Shown in pieces: positions 24,166 through 36,262 of a stretch of DNA of 64,000 bases. This DNA comes from HR10 sp964615335. Lineage in GTDB: Bacteria; Acidobacteriota; Blastocatellia; HR10. The stretch spans positions 1 to 64,000 of the forward strand of contig CAZTMT010000016.1 of NCBI GenBank assembly GCA_964615335.1. Reading direction: 5' to 3'. The position numbers were made by a program, and so were the translations under genes. Every line of letters starts with the position of its first letter. Positions within the stretch are counted from its first letter, which is position 1. The notes below the pieces were generated by a model. The model ran no database searches and was not told where the DNA came from. It saw nothing but the letters and a program-made list of their open reading frames with translations.

Positions 24166-25542
24166 CTATCGCCCCTCTCCAAAATACATGCCGGCCGGTC
24201 GCGGTCGGGCGATCTCCAGCAAGTACTTTGTGAGCAGTTCGGCTTCCTCCGGCGTGCCGGCCCAGGGCGGCATGAAGAAATGGACTTTCTCTGGATGATT
24301 CACAAGCGTGTGCACCATATCGGGTGTCCACCCGCGCAGAAGTTGCCCGACGGCCGAGAAGCCCCGCCGTCCGGCATGACAATCATTACAGTGGTGCAGG
24401 AACAGGACTTCGCCGAGTTTCACCTGATCAGCTTCGGGCAACGAGAGCAAGCGCGTGGAATCAATGCGCCCATCCCGGAGAACCTGAGGGTAGTGGTGGC
24501 TCACCCAGGCTTTCGTCCAGGTCCCGGCTTCCAGAAAACCGCTGCGACGAAGGTGGGGCACCTGTTCGGCATAAATCTGATTCCCCAGGACGACATTGTA
24601 GATGATGTAGGGCTTCCGCACGGCCTCGCGAATGTACTCGCCGGTCGTGATCGCCACCAGGCCGAAGGTGAAAAAGAGCAGGGCGAATCCGGGAGAGAGC
24701 CATCCCGGATTCCGATACGGCCCCAGATACAGCATGAAGAAGACGGCGATCGTGACGGCGAAGATGAGGACGACCAGGATATTCAGAGTGCTCGCCGCCG
24801 CCAGAGCCGCCTTCGCGGATTCCGGTAAAGCGAGGTACCATCCGATCCCTCCCAGAGTGATCAGAAGCGAGCCCCAAAGAGCCGGACGCGCCGAGCGCGC
24901 GGCGATCAGGTCGCGCAAGGACGAATCCTTGACCGTGAAGGACGCATGCAAGTAAACATAGAGCGACGCGAGCAGAAACGAACCTCCCGTCCGCGCGAGG
25001 ACTTGTGGGATGAACTGAGGGTTCAGGAAACCCGCCCAAAACGTCCGTTCTTCAGGCCACCGTCCCGGATTCAACATGAACGCCGTGATGCCCGTGATGA
25101 GCACCAGGCTCATCCACGCCGATCCGGCATAGATCCATCCGACGCGCACATGCGTTTTCGGATTCAATCGTCCCCAGAGGTAATAGAAGATGAACGCCGA
25201 GACGATCTCCAGCACGAAGGTGACGTATTCCATCGCCCATCCGAAGACGAAGATGTGGATGAGCGTCTGCGTGGCCAAGGGCGAGGCGACGCCGATCGTC
25301 CACCAGATGCCGACACCGGTTATCGCTCCGTAAACGACCGTGATCAGGATGAAGAACCCCGCGTGCTTTTTCAAATAGTCCAGATACTCGCGGTGGTTCC
25401 GCCTGTAGGCGTAGGAGGTCTCGACGGCCAGGAAAAGCCCTCCGCCGACAGCATAGTGAGCAACCCAGACATGGAGCACGGCGATGAGAACGATGAGCAT
25501 GGGGGACGTGAGAAACGGGACATACCACCACGGGTAGGACAT
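24166..25542 (-). CDS. Cytochrome bd-like subunit fused to a cytochrome c domain
   Basis: 458 residues. The N-terminal part (about 1-335) has 8-9 membrane helices with candidate heme His residues in LHVWVAHYAVGGG and a conserved GWAMEYVTFVLEIVSAF segment. A soluble C-terminal domain carries a single heme c site CNDCH near residues 384-388, with a downstream Met in FFMPPWAG as possible sixth ligand. A fused monoheme domain suggests electrons come from a periplasmic cytochrome or a bc-type complex instead of quinol. With the downstream subunit it looks like the OR-C branch of the bd superfamily. No cydX or CydDC genes are nearby. Confidence 0.75.
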   Translation of the reverse strand: MSYPWWYVPFLTSPMLIVLIAVLHVWVAHYAVGGGLFLAVETSYAYRRNHREYLDYLKKHAGFFILITVVYGAITGVGIWWTIGVASPLATQTLIHIFVFGWAMEYVTFVLEIVSAFIFYYLWGRLNPKTHVRVGWIYAGSAWMSLVLITGITAFMLNPGRWPEERTFWAGFLNPQFIPQVLARTGGSFLLASLYVYLHASFTVKDSSLRDLIAARSARPALWGSLLITLGGIGWYLALPESAKAALAAASTLNILVVLIFAVTIAVFFMLYLGPYRNPGWLSPGFALLFFTFGLVAITTGEYIREAVRKPYIIYNVVLGNQIYAEQVPHLRRSGFLEAGTWTKAWVSHHYPQVLRDGRIDSTRLLSLPEADQVKLGEVLFLHHCNDCHAGRRGFSAVGQLLRGWTPDMVHTLVNHPEKVHFFMPPWAGTPEEAELLTKYLLEIARPRPAGMYFGEGR

Positions 25543-25797
25543 CGCGCCATCCCTCCTTCCGAGATCCCAAGAGGCGCCACCGAGGACTTCGCGGCTGAGT
25601 GCGACATCCCCGATCCCCTGTTGAGATAAGCTCTCGTGGGAGCCCGCATGAATTTTTTATTTTCTCTCCCGAGGCTTGCATTGGTCAACGGGCGGTCGGA
25701 TATGCCGTGAGCTGTTTCGGGTTTTCCTGAGTCGGCTCCCGAGTCTGACGCTCAGGCGGGGAGAGGACTTCTTCTCCACCGTTGGAGGGAGTCGTCC
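25543..25797. other. Intergenic between PFOR end and the oxidase operon
   Basis: 255 bp, upstream of the oxidase operon and downstream of PFOR, both on the minus strand. It holds an A/T-rich patch (about 25650-25672) that may be part of the oxidase promoter. A GAGGAC...GTCCTC imperfect hairpin (about 25765-25798) lies at the PFOR 3' end and lacks a U-tract. No gene seen. Confidence 0.4.
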
Positions 25798-29438
<3,641 letters not shown>

Positions 29439-29442
<4 letters not shown>

Positions 29443-30830
29443 AGCTCTTCTTCCTCCTCGGAATCGGAACATCGGGAGAGCGAGGGCGAAGCGGGAAGGT
29501 CTTCCTCCTCAGGAACTCCGATGTGAAAGAGCGGCGGCAGGAGCTTGCGCTCGCGAGCGGCGCGGGCCAGCTCCTCGCGAAACTTCGGGTGCGCGATGCG
29601 GATGAGTGCCCGGGCGCGCTCCCGCAGATTCTTCCCATACAAATCGGCGATCCCATACTCCGTGATGACGTAATGGACATCGGCGCGCGTGGTCACCACC
29701 CCGGCTCCGAGCCTGAGCGCAGGGACAATACGCGAGACCTCACCCCCGCGCGCCGTCGAAGGCATCGCGATGATGGGCTTCCCTTGAGGAGCGTGCGCCG
29801 CTCCTCGGATGAAGTCGAGCTGCCCGCCAAAGCCCGAGTAGATGTACGTTCCGATCGAATCCGAGCACACCTGGCCTGTGAGATCCACTTCGATGGCCGA
29901 GTTGATCGCGACCATCTTCTCGTTGCGCGCGATGAGGAAGGGATCGTTCGTGTGATCGCACGGATGGAATTCGAAAAGGGGATTATTGTCCAGATATTTG
30001 TAGAGACGGCGGCTTCCGAAGGCAAATGTGCCCACGACCTTGCCCGGATGGAGCGTCTTCCGCGCTCCGGTGATCAGGCCGGCTTCGATCGCTTCCATGA
30101 TCCCGTCGGAGATCATCTCCGTGTGGACGCCCAGATCGCGCTTCCCTCGGAGAGAGGCCCAGACGGCATCGGGGATGCTGCCGATCCCCATCTGAAGTGT
30201 CGCCCCGTCCTCCACCAGCTCCGCTACATATTCCCCGATCCGCCGTTCGACGTCGGTGAAACCGGAGCGCTCCAGTTCCAGCAGCGGACAGGAGACTTCG
30301 ACCAGTCGCGTGACGCGCGAGATATGCACGAAACAATCGCCGAGCGTGCGAGGCATCTGGTCGTTGACCTGAGCGATGACCACGCGCGCGCTCGCGACAG
30401 CCGCCATCGTCGCCACGCATTCCACCCCCAAGCTCATGAAGCCGTGTTCGTCCGGCGGGGTCGTGTGAATCAGGGCGACGTCCAGAGGCAGGCGTCCGGT
30501 CTTGAAAAGACGGGGAACCTCATGGAGATGGATCGGGACATAGTCGGCGCGCCCCTCATTGACGGCCGCACGATCGGCCGGCCCGACAAAGAGCGAATTG
30601 TGGCGGAAGTGGCCGTGCATTTCCGGTCGAGAGAGGGGATCTTCGCCCGCCAGCAACACGTGGATCACCTCGACGTCCCATAGTTCCGAGGCGCGAGCGG
30701 CCAGAGCGTTCAAAAGGACCATGGGCGTCGCGGCATTCCCGCTGACGAAAAGACGATTGCCCGAGCACACAAGCGCGACGGCTTCTTCGGCCGTGACCTT
30801 CCGCTTTCGATATTCATCCATCCACCGCAT
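29439..30830 (-). CDS. Acetyl-CoA hydrolase / CoA-transferase family
   Basis: 463 residues from ATG 30830 (ATG 30821 also possible). The protein matches the acetyl-CoA hydrolase/4-hydroxybutyrate CoA-transferase family: GAGD-like N-terminus, HTTPPDEHGFMSLG, then the catalytic-Glu segment LGVHTEMISDG and the IPALRLGAGVVTTRADVHYVITEYG block. It can move CoA from acetyl-CoA to an acid such as succinate, or hydrolyse it, giving acetate. The acidic Ser/Glu-rich tail (SDSEEEEEL) is not conserved. It is translationally coupled to PFOR and to the upstream Ald-like gene, suggesting an alanine-to-acetate or acetate-assimilation module. Confidence 0.88.
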
Positions 30831-31962
30831 CGTGAGCGTGCTCAACCAAACGCCCCAAATCCGCGCGCGGGAGATCGGAGGGAGGGAGGATGTCGGTGAG
30901 ATACCCGGCGAAGGCATACAGGCCATGGCGCAAGGCCACGTTCCTCTTCAGGGCCTCCAGCGTCCCGTAGTGCGCGATCTCCCGCACGTAGGGCAGCAGC
31001 GTGTTCGTCAGGGCATGCGTGGCCGTGCGCGCGACCATGGCCGGCACGTTCGGTGCGCAGAAATGCGTCACACCGTAGGCCGTGAAGAGAAAGTCCTCGC
31101 TCGGCGTGAGCGTGGACGTCTCCACGCATCCTCCCTGATCTATGGAGAAGTCAATGATGACACTCCCCGGACGCATGCGTTGAACCATCTCTCGGGTGAC
31201 AAGAATCGGCGCGCGCTGTCCGGGCACGAGCACAGCGCCGATGAGAACATCGGCGAATGCGACGAACTTCTCGATGTTGCTGGCCGTCGCCAGAGCCGTC
31301 ACCACCCTCCCCTCAAAGAGCTTATCCAGCTCCAGAAGCCGCTTCATATCTTTGTCCAGAACATAGACGGTGGCTCCGGCGCCCACGAATGAACGGGCGG
31401 CATAGTACCCGAGCGTCCCTCCGCCGAGAATCACGACATCTGCCGGAGGAATCCCGGGAATTCCGCCCAGGAGAATCCCTCGCCCTCCCGACGTGCTCTC
31501 CAGAAGACGACTCGCAATCTGAACAGCCATCTTCCCGGCGATCTCGCTCGAGGCCCGAAGGATCGGTAAAGCCCCATCGGGCTCCTGAACGATCTCCAGG
31601 CCGATGGCCGTCATGCGCTTCGTGACCAGAAGCTCGAGCAGCTCGCGGGGCGCTACGGCCAGATGCAAAAAGGCCATCAGCGTGGATCGCTCGTTAAAAA
31701 ATTCCCACTCCTCGGGCGCGGGACGCTGCACCTTGACAACGAGGTCCGCGCGTCGGATCGCCTCTTCGTTGGAGTAGACCAGATGCGCGCCCACGGCGCG
31801 ATATTCCTCATCGGTGAATCCCGCTCCGCGTCCGGCTCCTGAGGTCACATAGACTTCAGCTCCCAGGGCGACGAGCTCGCGGACGCCCGCCGGGGAAAGA
31901 CTCACGCGTTTCTCCTCAATCCCTTTCAGCGCCGATCGTTCTTTGGGCACGCCAACGATCAT
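30814..31962 (-). CDS. Alanine dehydrogenase-like oxidoreductase (divergent paralogue)
   Basis: 382 residues from ATG 31962 (GAGGAGGCCC upstream). Ald fold: KERSALKGIEEKRVSLSPAGV at the N-terminus, a Lys in VVKVQRP, His in AFLHLAVAP, Rossmann GGGTLGYYAARSFVG and SIDQGGCVETS. The region canonical in Ald (YCVANMPGAVPRTST) reads HFCAPNVPAMVARTAT here, so this copy is more divergent than the paralogue at 52653. Likely NAD-dependent alanine/pyruvate interconversion, though lysine- or other amino-acid dehydrogenases share the fold. First gene of the operon with the CoA-transferase and PFOR. Confidence 0.78.
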   Translation of the reverse strand: MIVGVPKERSALKGIEEKRVSLSPAGVRELVALGAEVYVTSGAGRGAGFTDEEYRAVGAHLVYSNEEAIRRADLVVKVQRPAPEEWEFFNERSTLMAFLHLAVAPRELLELLVTKRMTAIGLEIVQEPDGALPILRASSEIAGKMAVQIASRLLESTSGGRGILLGGIPGIPPADVVILGGGTLGYYAARSFVGAGATVYVLDKDMKRLLELDKLFEGRVVTALATASNIEKFVAFADVLIGAVLVPGQRAPILVTREMVQRMRPGSVIIDFSIDQGGCVETSTLTPSEDFLFTAYGVTHFCAPNVPAMVARTATHALTNTLLPYVREIAHYGTLEALKRNVALRHGLYAFAGYLTDILPPSDLPRADLGRLVEHAHDAVDG

Positions 31963-32545
31963 GCTCGGGCCTCCTCAGGGGCGGAGCAGCAGAAGCCGTC
32001 CTCGTGGAAGGAACCAGAGACTCTGCGGCGGCCAGATCGGCTCCGCTCGCCGAGTCGGAACGGGCAGTCCTTCATCTGACGAGAATACCAGCCGGGAGGG
32101 CTCTCCCCCTGTATGCGCACAGGGTACGTCATCGCACTGACCTTGTGACCTGACATGGCGACCTCGTGATGGGCCTCGAGAAAAAGGCTACTGGCGGCCA
32201 GGCCTGTTTGTGGTGAGGTCTTTTTGGTGGAAGGCATGCAAGGCGAGGTCGGCCTGCGCCATCCAGTAGCCGATTTCAAAGAGCCCAAGGTCACGTCTAT
32301 TCTCTCGGCATGCAAACGACGTTCCACAGGAAGCGCCAGGGATCTTTCGGGCCCCGACGCTATTGATCCTTCAAGACTTGCTTCCGAACTTCTCAGAAAC
32401 TGCCTTTGGAACCTTGGCGCGTCTTGCGCGAAAACGAGCACTCGGTGGGGATTTTCCCCCGCAGACTCTCCCTTGTCCAGCAGTGCGGGAAGAAAGGCCC
32501 TCAGGCCCCATCAGGTGGACACGGCTTCTTCAGGGGTGCTCACGA
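31963..32545. other. Intergenic between the crp-like gene and the Ald-PFOR operon
   Basis: About 580 bp, AT-richer in places. Nothing codes convincingly on either strand. It must hold the promoter of the Ald-CoA-transferase-PFOR operon, but I found no clear -35/-10 pair. A single TGTGA half-site (CTTGTGACCTGACATGG, about 32143) could be part of a regulator site; no second half is visible. Confidence 0.4.
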
Positions 32546-33253
32546 TCAGTCGCCTTCGGCTTCTTGCCTTAAGCGTTCGAGGTCTCGGATGATGAGCGTT
32601 CGATTCTCCACGGTAAGAACACCCTGCTGCTGCAGACGTCTGAGCGTGCGGGAGACCAATTCGCGGACCGTTCCGATGTGTGCGGCCAGCTCCTGATGCG
32701 TCAGATCCAGGGGGAATTCCAGGCCGCGAGGCGTCTGCTGGCCTTGCTGCTCGGCCTTCTCCAAAATCCAGCGGGCCAGCCGCTGCCCGACTTCCAGAAA
32801 AGCCAGGGCCTCGATCAATCCCACAAGCCTCCGGAATCGTCCGGCCAGGGAGCGAATGACGCCGAAAGCGATCTCCGGATGCTGGCGGCAGAGCCGATGA
32901 AAATCGCTCCGGGGGATGAGCAAGACAGCCGTGTCCTCCACAGCCATCGCGGAAGCCGGATAAGGGCCTTCATCCAGAACGGCCAGTTCGGCGATCGGGC
33001 GCCCTTCGGATTCAACCGTCAGAACCTGCTCGCGCCCTTCGATCGAGGTCTTGAAGATCTTCACCGCTCCCGAATGCACGACGAAAAGCCCAGGACAGGG
33101 CTCGCCTTCAAGAAAGAGGATCTCCCCTTTGCGGTAGAGCTTCGGTTGGGACGCTTCAGCCAGAGCCCGCAGTACCGGCTCCTCCAATTGTGCGAAAAAA
33201 GCGACCTTGCGCAATGTCTTCATGCGGGTTGTGACATCTATGCTCCCTCGCAT
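32546..33253 (-). CDS. Crp/Fnr-family transcription regulator
   Basis: 235 residues from ATG 33253 (226 from ATG 33224). It has an N-terminal cyclic-nucleotide-binding fold (EGEPCPGLFVVHSGAVKIF, then IAELAVLDEGPYPASAMA) and a C-terminal winged helix with THQELAAHIGTVRELVSRTLRRL. The N-terminal FNR cysteine cluster is absent, so it is not an Fe-S O2 sensor. Whether it binds cAMP cannot be decided; the phosphate-cassette sequence is only partly canonical. It sits next to the PFOR operon, a plausible target, with no proof. Confidence 0.85.
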   Translation of the reverse strand: MRGSIDVTTRMKTLRKVAFFAQLEEPVLRALAEASQPKLYRKGEILFLEGEPCPGLFVVHSGAVKIFKTSIEGREQVLTVESEGRPIAELAVLDEGPYPASAMAVEDTAVLLIPRSDFHRLCRQHPEIAFGVIRSLAGRFRRLVGLIEALAFLEVGQRLARWILEKAEQQGQQTPRGLEFPLDLTHQELAAHIGTVRELVSRTLRRLQQQGVLTVENRTLIIRDLERLRQEAEGD

Positions 33254-33263
33254 GGCCGCGAGA

Positions 33264-33272
33264 ATTATACCA
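33264..33272 (-). promoter_or_regulatory. Extended -10 promoter for the Crp/Fnr-family gene
   Basis: Minus strand TGGTATAAT, a perfect extended -10 (TGnTATAAT). No good -35 is seen 17 bp away, as is common for extended -10 promoters. The predicted start near 33257 falls only about 4 nt before ATG 33253. Confidence 0.65.
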
Positions 33273-33312
33273 CCTTTTGTGGGGAGCGACACCCCGCCGG
33301 AGTTCGCCCTCT

Positions 33313-34023
33313 TCACGAGCCATCCAGCCACTGGCGGGCGCGGCGGAAGATCGCGTCGAACATCGGTTCCGTAAGCTTCCCCGTGAAGGTGTTCTGCTGA
33401 CTCGGATGGAAAGAGACCAGAAGAGTCCGTGTGGGAGTCAGCCTGAGCTCCAGTCCGTGTCGGAAGCGAGGCCATGGAATGGGTCTCTGCGCCTCCGACG
33501 TCTGAAGGGCTCGAAAGGTTCTCAGGACCGTCGTGTACGCAATCTGTCCCAAGGCGACGATCACTCGCACGTTCTGAAGCAGAGCCCATTCGCGCTGAAG
33601 GAACGGGCGACAGTTTTGCAGCTCTTTCGCCTGAGGCCTGTTCTGTGGAGGAGCGCAACGAAGAGCGGCTGTGATGTAGCAGTCTCGAAGGTGCAGTCCG
33701 TCATCTCGATGGCGAGACTCGGGATGGCTGGCGAAGCCGAAGCGGTGAAGGGCACTGTAGAGCCAATCCCCACTGCGATCTCCGGTGAACATGCGCCCGG
33801 TGCGATTGGCTCCGTGGGCCGCGGGAGCTAACCCGACGATGAGAAGCCGCGCGTGAGGATCGCCGAAGCCGGGGACAGGTTTCGCCCAATAGGTCCATTC
33901 GTGATATCGGCGAGGCTTTCGCCGAGCGGCTTCCTCACGCCACCACACGAGGCGAGGGCATCGGGAACAGGCAATAATTTCCGCTTGCAGCTCGGCGAGC
34001 TGCTGCTCCGCGGATACGGTCAC
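33313..34023 (-). CDS. Family 5 uracil-DNA glycosylase (UDGb)
   Basis: 236 residues from GTG 34023 (AGAGAG upstream). UDGb signatures: catalytic motif GLAPAAHGANRTGR (64-77), leucine-loop-type motif HPSQQNT near the C-terminus, and four candidate 4Fe-4S cysteines at 19, 22, 123 and 138. UDGb excises uracil and also oxidised or deaminated purines. It is widespread in thermophiles and also known elsewhere. It lies 12 bp after a ferredoxin gene on the same strand. Confidence 0.93.
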   Translation of the reverse strand: MTVSAEQQLAELQAEIIACSRCPRLVWWREEAARRKPRRYHEWTYWAKPVPGFGDPHARLLIVGLAPAAHGANRTGRMFTGDRSGDWLYSALHRFGFASHPESRHRDDGLHLRDCYITAALRCAPPQNRPQAKELQNCRPFLQREWALLQNVRVIVALGQIAYTTVLRTFRALQTSEAQRPIPWPRFRHGLELRLTPTRTLLVSFHPSQQNTFTGKLTEPMFDAIFRRARQWLDGS

Positions 34024-34035
34024 CGTGATCTCTCT

Positions 34036-34437
34036 TCAGACGTATTCGGCCGGGACAGCGAGCCACTCCGTCGGAGGACGATCGGGCGTATCCGGGAGTT
34101 TCATCCCGTGACGGCGCTCCCACTCTTCGGTCGGGACCATGTCAATGGCGTCCCAGGGGCACCCGTCGAGGAAGGTCCCATCGGGTCCCTTACTCGTGCA
34201 CTTGGCGCAGCCGATGCACAGGGTCTTATCCACCTCGATGCGCCCAAACGGAGGATGCTCTTCATCGGGCACCCAGAACATGCAGGCTTCGACCGGACAA
34301 TATTCGACGCATACAGGCGTGCCCGCGCACCCGGTGCAGTTCTCGTTAATAACGGCCAGAAGTTTCGGCTTGCGCTTTCTCAAATCGGTGCGCCCATGAG
34401 ACATCGGAGCGCGCTTCTGAATGAGAACTGTGCTCAT
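34036..34437 (-). CDS. Two-cluster 4Fe-4S ferredoxin
   Basis: 133 residues, preceded by GGAGGTCACTG. Cysteine set 1: C34, C37, C43, C47 (CxxCxxxxxCxxxC, an inserted-loop pattern). Set 2: C74, C77, C80, C93. A further C52 lies near set 1. The basic N-terminus and C-terminal extension (about residues 100-133) exceed a simple bacterial ferredoxin. It could serve as PFOR partner or electron donor for an anabolic enzyme. It is probably cotranscribed with the UDG gene. Confidence 0.85.
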   Translation of the reverse strand: MSTVLIQKRAPMSHGRTDLRKRKPKLLAVINENCTGCAGTPVCVEYCPVEACMFWVPDEEHPPFGRIEVDKTLCIGCAKCTSKGPDGTFLDGCPWDAIDMVPTEEWERRHGMKLPDTPDRPPTEWLAVPAEYV

Positions 34438-34503
34438 CAGTGACCTCCTGTGGACGAGCGTGTGGTGGCTCTGCCAGACATCCCACTCGCCTCACTAGGG
34501 GCT

Positions 34504-35430
34504 TTATGGTACCGCAGACGGACGCTCTTCTTCAAGCTCTGGAAACAGACCGGAAGCCTTCAGGATCGCGCGGATCTCAGCGCGGATTCTCTCGTCGGGT
34601 GCCGGCAGGGGAGAGCGCGGAGGGCCTCCGTAGAGGCCGATCAGATCCAGGGCTGCTTTCAATCCGGCGATCCCGAACTGCGTGGTGACGGCGCGAGCCA
34701 CGGGCAGGAGCCTCAACTGCAACTCTGCTGCGCGCGCCGTCTCTCCCTGGCGGACGAGCCGCATGATCTGCAGACACGTTTGGGCGGCCAGGCAGCCGAC
34801 GGCCAGAACGGCTCCGTGGGCGCCCAGCGCCATTGCCGCGTGCAAGAGAGCAGCCGAGCCCGTCAGAACGCTGAAGTCCTTCGGGACCAGCCGCAAGATC
34901 TCAGCCAGCGTGGCCAGGTTCCCCGCGCTGTCCTTGATCCCCAGGATATTGGGATGTTCAGATAGATGCGCGACCGTCTCCGGATCGAGCGCGACGCCCG
35001 TGAACTGCGGGACGTTGTAAAGGAGGATCGGGATCGGCGAGGCATCGGCGATCCGGCGATAATGATCGCGCAGGCGCTGGGGCGTGATCTGGTCCCGATA
35101 GTAGTTGGGCGTCCCGACCAGCAGAGCATCGGCGCGCGCGTGGGCCGCCCGCCGCGCGAAAGTGATGGCCTCTTGTGTCGCGTTGTAGCTCGCTCCGATA
35201 ATGAAGAGCTTATCCTCGGGGATCGCCTCACGCGCCGCCTCGATCACCGCCCATCGCTCGCTCTCGGTGAGGTGCACGAACTCCCCATTGGAGCCGAGGA
35301 CGACGTAACCGGAATATCCCCACTGATTCCACCGTTCGATGTTGGAGCGAAATCGGTCCAGGGCAACCTCTTCGCGTTCATCGAAAGGCGTGGGGATCGG
35401 AGGCAGAAGCCCTGAGATCGGTCTTTTCAT
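34504..35430 (-). CDS. DapA/NAL-superfamily aldolase, 4-hydroxy-2-oxoglutarate aldolase-like
   Basis: 308 residues. DapA-family barrel with Schiff-base Lys166 (GIKDSAGN) and catalytic Tyr138 (LLYNVPQ). The segment GSNGEF (46-51) replaces GTTGES of DapA, and the C-terminal FGIAGLKAALDLIGLYGGPPRSPL is characteristic of HOGA1-type enzymes. These split 4-hydroxy-2-oxoglutarate to pyruvate and glyoxylate (hydroxyproline catabolism) or act on related keto acids. The next gene upstream on this strand is an FAH-family hydrolase. True substrate unproven. Confidence 0.85.
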   Translation of the reverse strand: MKRPISGLLPPIPTPFDEREEVALDRFRSNIERWNQWGYSGYVVLGSNGEFVHLTESERWAVIEAAREAIPEDKLFIIGASYNATQEAITFARRAAHARADALLVGTPNYYRDQITPQRLRDHYRRIADASPIPILLYNVPQFTGVALDPETVAHLSEHPNILGIKDSAGNLATLAEILRLVPKDFSVLTGSAALLHAAMALGAHGAVLAVGCLAAQTCLQIMRLVRQGETARAAELQLRLLPVARAVTTQFGIAGLKAALDLIGLYGGPPRSPLPAPDERIRAEIRAILKASGLFPELEEERPSAVP

Positions 35431-35484
35431 GAGCGACCTCCATATGCGCGATGTGTTCTTTCTGTGCCGAATCGGCCCACTTTT

Positions 35485-36261
35485 TTACTCGGCGCGCACG
35501 GGATTGCGCAAGGTCCCGATGCCTTCGATCTCCACTTCGACCAGATCTCCATCGGAGAGGGGGCCGACGCCCGCCGGCGTGCCCGTGAAGATGAGATCGC
35601 CCGGCTGCAGCGTCATGATCTGCGAGATGAAGCGGATGAGCGTCGGCACCGGGAAGATGAGATCGCGCGTGTGCGCCCGCTGGCGCACGCGCCCGTTGAC
35701 GCGCGTCTCCAGCCACAGGTTCGCCGGATCCAGGTCCGTCACGATCACCGGACCCACGGGAGCGAACGTATCGAAGCCCTTGGCCCGAGTGAACTGCCCG
35801 TCTCTCCGTTGAAGATCGCGCGCTGTGACATCGTTCCCGCACGTGTAGCCGAGGACATAGGCGAGCGGATTTTCATCCTCGGAGATCCGGCGGGCGCGCG
35901 CGCCGATGACGACGACCAATTCCCCTTCGTAATCCACGCGAGCGGACATGGACGGAAGCCGAATGGCCTCTTCCGGACCGATGAGAGCGCTCGGAGGCTT
36001 GAGGAAGATCAGCGGTTCGGCAGGAACCGTATCTCCCATCTCCTCGGCATGGGCTCGATAGTTGCGCCCCAGGGCGATGATCTTGCTCGGCTCGCACGGA
36101 GCGAGCAAGCGCACGCGCTCCAGGGGAAGCGCTCTCCGCTCATCGCGCGTGATCGAACCAAAGGGGGTGTCTTCCCGAATGGGGCTGATATGATCTCCTT
36201 CCAGCAGACCATATCGAGCGCGATTCGGTTCTTGAAGATCCAGGAATCGGCAGAGTCGCAT
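35485..36261 (-). CDS. Fumarylacetoacetate hydrolase-family protein (FAHD1-like)
   Basis: 258 residues from ATG 36261 (AGGAGGTCTTCTGAG upstream). The metal-site residues of the FAH fold are present in DYEGELVVVIG, and the C-terminal IFTGTPAGVGPL is typical. Related enzymes hydrolyse acylpyruvates or decarboxylate oxaloacetate. It lies 1 bp after the FnIII lipoprotein stop and 54 bp before the HOGA-like aldolase, so a small keto-acid module is likely. Confidence 0.85.
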   Translation of the reverse strand: MRLCRFLDLQEPNRARYGLLEGDHISPIREDTPFGSITRDERRALPLERVRLLAPCEPSKIIALGRNYRAHAEEMGDTVPAEPLIFLKPPSALIGPEEAIRLPSMSARVDYEGELVVVIGARARRISEDENPLAYVLGYTCGNDVTARDLQRRDGQFTRAKGFDTFAPVGPVIVTDLDPANLWLETRVNGRVRQRAHTRDLIFPVPTLIRFISQIMTLQPGDLIFTGTPAGVGPLSDGDLVEVEIEGIGTLRNPVRAE

Positions 36262-36262
36262 C

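Noticed and set aside
31959..32441. 160-codon frame on the minus strand in the gap before the Ald-like gene
   Set aside because: Ser/Arg-rich with no domain or signal, overlaps the promoter region; likely chance.
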